The notes under the pieces were generated by a model, which did not search any database, had not been told where the DNA came from, and saw nothing but the letters and a program-made list of their open reading frames with translations. Positions 1 through 5,122 of a stretch of DNA of 8,268 nt are shown piece after piece (within the stretch, counting starts at the first letter, position 1; each line of letters begins with the position of its first letter). Both the position numbers and the translations under genes were made by a program. The stretch comes from Actinomycetota bacterium (GTDB taxonomy: Bacteria; Actinomycetota; Actinomycetes; Actinomycetales; Microbacteriaceae), in NCBI GenBank assembly GCA_009703465.1, contig WLGC01000028.1, positions 1-8,268 of the forward strand, written 5' to 3'.

Positions 1-1230
1 ACCATGCTGGCTAAGTACGCTGCCTACGGCAAGGTAATTACCAAGCGTCTGCACTGCTACCTACCGGCTAGATCAATGGGTCTACCAGTTGAGTTTGTGC
101 CATCAAAGCGCTCCGATGTTCGCTTTGAGGGCTTGCTTGATCTAAACGAAGCTGACTTTAAGAAGATTCGTAGTGGCCTCGAGCACAAGCTTGAGGTAAT
201 TCTTGGTCACATTTTGGATGGCAAGAGCTATGAAGAAGTCATGAAGATTTGGGCAGAGCTAGTAGCTCCTGATGTTGCCTTTGCTGAGCAGTACTGCACC
301 AACCTTGAGCCAATTGGTGAATCAGCAATTGATCTTCCAGAAACCTATAAGAAGTTCAAGTCTCACGTGGTTGCCCTTGGTGGCAACAAGTTTGGTGATC
401 GTGCAGTAGATCTTGCCTTTGCCTGCGATCAGAATTTGCAGAATGAACTTGCTGTGGTTTTGGCATCGGTGGTTAGAAATACCAAGCGTGAAATCAATGC
501 ACACATTTTGACTCGTGGTCTAAAAGATGACTACTTCCAGAAGATTCATAAGTTGTTCCCAAGTGTGAATTTCTTCTTCCATGACTTCAGTGACATCTCT
601 TATGGTGCCAATGTCAACCTAATGAAACACATCACAGTTTCAACTCTGGACAGGTTGTTCCTACCTAGAGTTCTAGATGATCTTGAGAAAGTTCTTTATC
701 TAGATGTAGACATTCTGGTTAGAGCAGATGTCGGTGAGCTTTATGACACCAAACTTGGTGACAAGGTATTTGCCGGTAAAAAGAGTGAGCTTGATGGTTG
801 GGAAAACCTAATCGATGTAATTACTCGAGTGAGCTTGGCACTACCACCAAAGAAAGCTTGGGCTCTTCGTAGACGTGCTCACGCTACCGGTCAGCTAACT
901 TCAGATACCTATAACGCAGGTATCTTGCTGATGAATCTAAAGAAGATGCGCGAAGAGGACTTCATTGAGAAGAACCTCTACCTGGTTGAGGAACTAAAGC
1001 TAAACGATCAGGACGTAATGAACTTCTACTCAGCCGGTAGAGCGCTGAATCTAGATTCTGACTGGAACTACGTGCCAACCCAGGACTACTCTAAGAATCC
1101 AAAGATTGTTCACTGGGCAGGTCCGGCCAAGCCGTGGAAGCCTGAGTTTGCTCTCTATAAGGATGAGTTCCAAGCTATTGCCAAGGAACTGGCCAAGGAT
1201 CTTGCAACAGAATCGAAAGCGGCAAAATAA
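1..1230 (+). CDS. GT8-family glycosyltransferase with pyruvyl-transferase-like N-terminal segment (5' partial)
   Basis: The C-terminal part, about residues 130-395 counted from the ATG at 4, is a GT-A glycosyltransferase of family GT8. It has the metal-binding DVD in YLDVDILVRADVGELYD (DVD at 234-236), the YNAGILLMNL segment (303-312), LNDQDVMN (333-340) and the closing IVHWAGPAKPW (368-378). GT8 enzymes transfer glucose or galactose from UDP-sugars to glycans, here probably in the cytoplasm for a cell-wall polymer. Residues 7-90 instead resemble the C-terminal end of polysaccharide pyruvyl transferases (VITKRLHCYLPARSMGLPV, with the typical RLH at 15-17). The frame is open to base 1 and the ATG at 4 has no room for a ribosome site, so the true start is probably upstream and the protein is longer. 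The gene overlaps galU by one base. GT8 identity is confident; the sugar, acceptor and whether the N-terminal domain is active are unknown. Confidence 0.85.
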   Translation, partial: TMLAKYAAYGKVITKRLHCYLPARSMGLPVEFVPSKRSDVRFEGLLDLNEADFKKIRSGLEHKLEVILGHILDGKSYEEVMKIWAELVAPDVAFAEQYCTNLEPIGESAIDLPETYKKFKSHVVALGGNKFGDRAVDLAFACDQNLQNELAVVLASVVRNTKREINAHILTRGLKDDYFQKIHKLFPSVNFFFHDFSDISYGANVNLMKHITVSTLDRLFLPRVLDDLEKVLYLDVDILVRADVGELYDTKLGDKVFAGKKSELDGWENLIDVITRVSLALPPKKAWALRRRAHATGQLTSDTYNAGILLMNLKKMREEDFIEKNLYLVEELKLNDQDVMNFYSAGRALNLDSDWNYVPTQDYSKNPKIVHWAGPAKPWKPEFALYKDEFQAIAKELAKDLATESKAAK

Positions 1231-2117
1231 TGAGATTACCTACCAAGGCAGTCATTCCGGTAGCGGGACTTGGCACAAGATTCTTGCCAGCGACCAAGGC
1301 CATGCCTAAAGAGATGTTGCCTTTGGTGGATAAGCCAGTAATTCAATATGTAGTTGAAGAAGCAGTAAGAAGCGGTCTTAGCGATATTTTGTTCATCACC
1401 GGTCGCGATAAGTACGCGCTAGAAAACCACTTCGATTCAGCAGAAGCTCTTGAGTCACGTCTTGAAGAAAAAGGCGACGATGAAAAGCTTGCATTGGTTC
1501 AAGACGCCACCAACCTGGGAAACATTCACTACGTTCGTCAAGGAGGCGCAAAAGGTCTAGGCCATGCCGTACTAGCGGCTAAATCTTTTGTTGGACACGA
1601 GTCATTTGCCGTGCTTCTTGGTGACGATGTGCTTGAAGAAAGCTCTGCGCTACTGGAGCGGATGATGCAGGTGCATCAAGCAACCGGTTCATCGGTTGTT
1701 GCGCTGGTTGAAGTGCCAAAGAGCGAAATTCACAAGTATGGCTCGATTAAGCCAGCTGGGGATTTTGACGGAGACACAATCAAGGTCGCTGATTTTGTTG
1801 AGAAGCCAAAAGCAGATGTTGCGCCTTCAAACTATGCAGTTATTGGTCGTTATATTTTGCGACCAGAACTTTTTGACATCATCGCAAAACTAGAACCCGG
1901 TGCCGGTGATGAAATTCAACTAACCGATGCGCTTTCAATTTCAGCTCGTGATGCATCTCTTGCTGGTGGTGTAGTTGGCGTGATTTTTAACGGTGAGAGA
2001 TACGACGCCGGTGACAAGCTTGAATACATTAAGGCAACTGTGCGGTTGGCATCTAAGCGCGCTGATTTGGGGCCAGAACTAAATACCTGGCTCAAGGAAT
2101 TCAGCAAAGAGATCTAG
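1230..2117 (+). CDS. galU: UTP--glucose-1-phosphate uridylyltransferase
   Basis: This enzyme makes UDP-glucose from UTP and glucose-1-phosphate in the cytoplasm, feeding wall glycan, glycolipid and galactose metabolism. The 295 aa product has the usual family length. The N-terminal nucleotide-binding signature AVIPVAGLGTRFLPATKAMP starts at residue 7 and continues into KEMLPLVDKP. Further family landmarks are GLGHAVLAAKSF (109-120), the metal-site GDD (131-133), VEKP (190-193), GAGDEIQLTDAL (224-235) and YDAGDKLEYIKATV (258-271). The ATG shares its A with the preceding TAA stop (TAATG), and only a weak purine-rich stretch precedes it, so translation is probably coupled to the upstream glycosyltransferase. 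Its 3' end overlaps the convergent GT2 gene by 39 bp and carries an intrinsic terminator across the stop codon. The pairing with a glycosyltransferase fits supply of UDP-sugar to the same pathway. Confidence 0.95.
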   Translation: MRLPTKAVIPVAGLGTRFLPATKAMPKEMLPLVDKPVIQYVVEEAVRSGLSDILFITGRDKYALENHFDSAEALESRLEEKGDDEKLALVQDATNLGNIHYVRQGGAKGLGHAVLAAKSFVGHESFAVLLGDDVLEESSALLERMMQVHQATGSSVVALVEVPKSEIHKYGSIKPAGDFDGDTIKVADFVEKPKADVAPSNYAVIGRYILRPELFDIIAKLEPGAGDEIQLTDALSISARDASLAGGVVGVIFNGERYDAGDKLEYIKATVRLASKRADLGPELNTWLKEFSKEI

Positions 2118-3095
2118 CTGCTCTTTGCTTGCTGTTTTTTCATAAAGCTTGACGTCATGCTTTTTTACCCTTAAATAAAACTCAGCTAGGTTTTCTGAAG
2201 TTGCCCGTCCTGAGGCAATGGCACTAAGAATCATTTTCTTTTGCAGTGAAAGCGAAGCCAGGCGATCAGTTATTTTCTGGGACTGACCAGTTTCTTGAGT
2301 AATTGACTTGGCGCCCTCAGTGCGCACCCGCCAGAAAATAACTGTTTCTGCCAGAACATCAAATTGCTTTGACTCAACCAGCGCTTTGGTCATTGGGGCC
2401 ATGTCTTCAAAGAAGACTCCGTTTGGAAATTCAATTTGAGATGCTTTATAAAAATCAAAGCGGAACAATCTGTTCCAAGCTGTTAGATCCTGAATGGCTT
2501 TAGGTAGTTCGGCAAATGTCTTGCGCAACTGATTTCCCATAGCAAAGAGCTCTCGAGTATCACGGCGCTTTAGCCTGGTTAGGCCCTTCATTCTGGTGGT
2601 GTCGCCAATAACGAAATCTGAACCGGTAGCAATTGCTTGGCCAACAAGAGCATTCAGTGCGCCCGGCGCCAAGGCGTCATCGCTGTCTAGGAACATTAAA
2701 AAATCAGTGCTTTGAATGGATGCCACACCAGCATTTCTTGCTGCACCAAGGCCAGCGTTTTCTTGATCAACAATGTGTAGCGGAAGTTTTTCTTGATACT
2801 TTCTAGCAATTGCTAAAGAACCATCGGTTGATCCGTCATTGACCAGAATCACATCTAGGTTTGGATAGCGCTGAGCTCGAACACTTTTTAGGCACAGCTC
2901 TAGGTAGCGCTCCACGTTATAAACCGGAATCACCAGAGTAACTTTTGGAGTTGGAATATTTGGTGCAAAATTCTTAGCGAAATGCGCTAGGTAATCAAAT
3001 TTTGCCCCAAGGTAAATGTCAGATACTCGGCTGGCAACAGAAACTGAAAGCAGGCGGTAGCCGGCTTTAGCAACTAGCGTCAGCGGATTTTTCAC
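2079..3095 (-). CDS. Family 2 glycosyltransferase
   Basis: The 338 aa product has a GT-A fold domain from about residue 51 to 230. It starts with VTLVIPVYNVERYLELCLKS (52-71), then shows VNDGSTDGS (85-93), NAGLGAARNAG (113-123) and the metal-binding DSD in FLDSDD (135-140). Past the core, AWNRLFR (206-212) and FFED (228-231) match GT2 enzymes that act on teichoic-acid-like or capsular polymers. No membrane segment is evident, so it should be cytosolic or peripheral. About 50 residues precede the GT-A core, which is longer than in minimal GT2 enzymes. The start is GTG, overlapping the TGA of the upstream transporter gene as GTGA (4 bases), which implies translational coupling. The C-terminus overlaps galU by 39 bp on the opposite strand. 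Donor and acceptor cannot be told from sequence. Confidence 0.88.
   Translation of the reverse strand: MKNPLTLVAKAGYRLLSVSVASRVSDIYLGAKFDYLAHFAKNFAPNIPTPKVTLVIPVYNVERYLELCLKSVRAQRYPNLDVILVNDGSTDGSLAIARKYQEKLPLHIVDQENAGLGAARNAGVASIQSTDFLMFLDSDDALAPGALNALVGQAIATGSDFVIGDTTRMKGLTRLKRRDTRELFAMGNQLRKTFAELPKAIQDLTAWNRLFRFDFYKASQIEFPNGVFFEDMAPMTKALVESKQFDVLAETVIFWRVRTEGAKSITQETGQSQKITDRLASLSLQKKMILSAIASGRATSENLAEFYLRVKKHDVKLYEKTASKEQLDLFAEFLEPGI
2103..2140 (+). terminator. Intrinsic terminator of the galU operon, inside coding sequence
   Basis: A perfect 9-bp inverted repeat, AGCAAAGAG (2103-2111) and CTCTTTGCT (2121-2129), encloses a 9-base loop that contains the galU TAG stop. It is followed by TGCTG and six T residues (2135-2140). 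A slipped pairing of CAGC (2102-2105) with GCTG (2131-2134) would bring the stem right up to the T run. The T run is only on the plus-strand side, so the element should end galU transcripts and not those of the opposing gene. The hairpin lies wholly within the coding region of the convergent GT2 gene. Confidence 0.8.
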
Positions 3096-3970
3096 TTCTT
3101 TACGTGCCTTCTTGATGCAAAGTAAGAACCAATTAGAACCAGTGGGAAGCCAATCAAAATACCAGCTGTAATTGGCTCAGCCAAAATCAAAATTCCAAGC
3201 AGCACCGCAACTGCCATGTTCATGTATGTCACTAGCGTTGCTCTTGAGTTGCCGATTTCTTTCATCAGTGCAAAGAACGCAACGAAGGCAATCGAGGAGC
3301 AAATTACCCCGAGGGCAATTAGCGCAAACCAAGATTCGATGTGTGGCTCAGCTGCAATTTCTTTTGGCAGTGAAAACGCAGCCGGGATTGCATAAACAAC
3401 TGCAACAATTGCCATAGCCATGCCGTTCACAGCAACTGCTGAAACATTTGGAATTTTTGTCGACACCACCACAGGAGCAATCGCATAGAGAGCTGCTGCG
3501 GCAATAACCATAAACACGTGCGGCAACGAGGTATTGCCACTTAGCGCATCAATGCCAACTAGCAGGATCACTCCGGCAAAACCAACCACTAGACCAATTA
3601 GTGTCTTTGGATGCATCAGTGTTTTATCTTTTTGGTAAAGCAAGCCAATTAGAAGTCCAAAGAATGGAACGGTGGCTACTAAAAGCCCGGCTAGACCTGA
3701 GTTGATGACGCGCTCAGCCTCAGTAATTAGGAACCACGGCACAACCATTTCTAGTACTGCGTAGGCCAAGACCCAGGGCCAAGCTTTGAGTGCTGGTTTC
3801 CAGACATCGCGCTTGATGGCAATTGGAATAAGCACCGCGGCACCAATGACTACTCGCACAAAGACAATGGTCCAGGTGGAGAAATCTTCAACCGCAATTT
3901 TTATAAATAGGTAGGGCATCCCCCAGGCGGTTCCGGCAATAAGAAACATTAACAGGGCTCTACGGGACAT
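3092..3970 (-). CDS. EamA/DMT-family membrane transporter
   Basis: The 292 aa protein is strongly hydrophobic, with ten likely membrane helices at about residues 4-24, 31-51, 64-82, 92-112, 122-141, 150-170, 178-198, 213-235, 245-265 and 268-285. This is the two-times-five EamA layout of the drug/metabolite transporter superfamily. Family-like segments are AGTAWGMPYLFIKIAV (12-27) in helix 1, the glycine-rich GLAGLLVATVPFF (92-104) in the first EamA half, and LAEPIT (263-268) near the end. Members export amino acids or other small metabolites, and the substrate is not predictable here. The ATG at 3970 is preceded by GGAG (3973-3976) at good spacing. The gene lies 31 bp after the flavin monooxygenase with no terminator hairpin followed by a T run between them, and its stop overlaps the GTG start of the GT2 gene. 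All three are probably cotranscribed. Confidence 0.9.
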   Translation of the reverse strand: MSRRALLMFLIAGTAWGMPYLFIKIAVEDFSTWTIVFVRVVIGAAVLIPIAIKRDVWKPALKAWPWVLAYAVLEMVVPWFLITEAERVINSGLAGLLVATVPFFGLLIGLLYQKDKTLMHPKTLIGLVVGFAGVILLVGIDALSGNTSLPHVFMVIAAAALYAIAPVVVSTKIPNVSAVAVNGMAMAIVAVVYAIPAAFSLPKEIAAEPHIESWFALIALGVICSSIAFVAFFALMKEIGNSRATLVTYMNMAVAVLLGILILAEPITAGILIGFPLVLIGSYFASRRHVKK

Positions 3971-4001
3971 TACTCCAGCCTAACTCAGGCTTTAGGGCTG
4001 T

Positions 4002-5057
4002 TTAGATCTTTGCGTAGGAAAGCATATCGCGCACCATTGGAACCACCTTGGTGGCATAAAGCTCAATGGAGTGCATTAGTTTGCTGTGCGGCATTGGGCC
4101 ATTGGCGTACTTGAAATCAAATCGCTGGGCACCGATAGCATCCATCGCATATGCGATCTTTTTGGCCACAGTTTCAACTGAACCAACATAAAGTGAACCA
4201 TTTTGCACCTCGGCCAAAAAGTTATTCTTTTGAACTGGCGGCCAGCCGCGCTCTTTACCAATACGGCCAAAAGCTATTTCATACATTGGCCACATTTCTT
4301 CAACGGCTTGTTCATCAGTGTCGGCAATGTGACCCGGGGAGTGAATTGAGATTGGGCGATGCGGTTTGTGAAGTTTGTCTAACACGTCGTAGTAGAGCTT
4401 GGCATAGGGAGCAAAGCGCGCTGGATCTCCCCCAATGATTGCAAGAGCTAAATCAGCATCAAGACGTGCAGCGCGCATAACAGATTCAGGGCTGCCACCA
4501 ACGCCGACTCGAAGAGGAATTTGGCCACGCTCAGTTTTTGGATAAACCTCTTGGTTACTTAGCTTTGGTGTGTGGTGCCCAACCCAGGTAACTGGCTTTT
4601 CTTTTAGTAGCTCAACTAATAGTTCAAGTTTCTCTTCAAATAAATCTGCATAGTCTGAAAGCTCATAGCCAAAAAGAGGAAATGACTCGGTGAAAGATCC
4701 TCGTCCGGCAGTTATCTCAGCACGACCATTTGACATTGCGTCAATGGTTGCAAAGCGTTGGTAGACCCTGATTGGATCTTCGCTTGAAAGCACTGTCACA
4801 CCGCTACCGAGTTTGATCTGATTGGTGACTGTGGCTAAACCGGCAAGAACGGTATCCGGTGCTGAGATTGCGTAATCATCTCTGTGATGCTCGCCGATGT
4901 TAAATCCATAGAGACCGGTTTGATCAGCTAGTTTGCCCTGCTCGATGACGTTTCTAATTGACTGAGCTGGACTTTGCAGCTTTCCCTGGTCGTCATGGCT
5001 GACATCACCAAAGGTGTCTAGGCCAAATCTGAGCTGGCTGCTATCAATGTTCATCAC
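4002..5057 (-). CDS. Luciferase-like (LLM class) flavin-dependent monooxygenase
   Basis: This is a soluble TIM-barrel oxidoreductase of the bacterial luciferase-like family, expected to use FMN reduced elsewhere. It is close to the Atu-2I7G-type LLM subfamily of unknown substrate. Visible landmarks are FGLDTFGD (11-18), GEHHRDDYAISAP (55-67), the long conserved stretch GSGVTVLSSEDPIRVYQRF (84-102) running into the DAMSNGRAEITAGRGSF strand (106-122), GVGGSPES (185-192) and GSVETVAKKI (292-301). The 351 aa length is normal. The frame begins GTG-ATG, so either 5057 (GTG) or 5054 (ATG) may be the start. A GAGG at 5070-5073 lies 12 or 15 bases upstream, so it does not decide clearly. The 65-bp gap behind it (5058-5122) holds no clear terminator for the upstream gene and no promoter I would defend, so partial readthrough is possible. 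The physiological role is unknown. Confidence 0.9.
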   Translation of the reverse strand: MMNIDSSQLRFGLDTFGDVSHDDQGKLQSPAQSIRNVIEQGKLADQTGLYGFNIGEHHRDDYAISAPDTVLAGLATVTNQIKLGSGVTVLSSEDPIRVYQRFATIDAMSNGRAEITAGRGSFTESFPLFGYELSDYADLFEEKLELLVELLKEKPVTWVGHHTPKLSNQEVYPKTERGQIPLRVGVGGSPESVMRAARLDADLALAIIGGDPARFAPYAKLYYDVLDKLHKPHRPISIHSPGHIADTDEQAVEEMWPMYEIAFGRIGKERGWPPVQKNNFLAEVQNGSLYVGSVETVAKKIAYAMDAIGAQRFDFKYANGPMPHSKLMHSIELYATKVVPMVRDMLSYAKI

Positions 5058-5122
5058 GTACTAAGTAAACCTCAGTTGCAGTGCTTTATTCCACTTATTT
5101 AGTTGAGACCCTTTTCTGTCAG

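Noticed and set aside
1916..2107. 63-codon minus-strand frame opposite the end of galU
   Set aside because: Overlaps galU on the other strand and runs into the GT2 tail in another frame; no supporting features.
3172..3417. 81-codon plus-strand frame inside the transporter gene
   Set aside because: Antisense to hydrophobic helices of the EamA protein; a glutamine/leucine-rich shadow with no recognisable domain.
3977..3991. Small inverted repeat AGCCT/AGGCT between the monooxygenase and transporter genes, considered as a terminator
   Set aside because: Only a 5-bp stem and no T run on the minus strand, so it is more likely chance than a terminator.
4151..4438. 95-codon plus-strand frame inside the monooxygenase gene
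   Set aside because: Antisense shadow of a conserved enzyme, with no motif and no initiation signal.
5058..5122. Possible terminator or promoter in the gap between the surface protein and the monooxygenase
   Set aside because: No stem longer than four or five pairs and no T run; AT-rich hexamers occur but no -35/-10 pair at normal spacing stands out.
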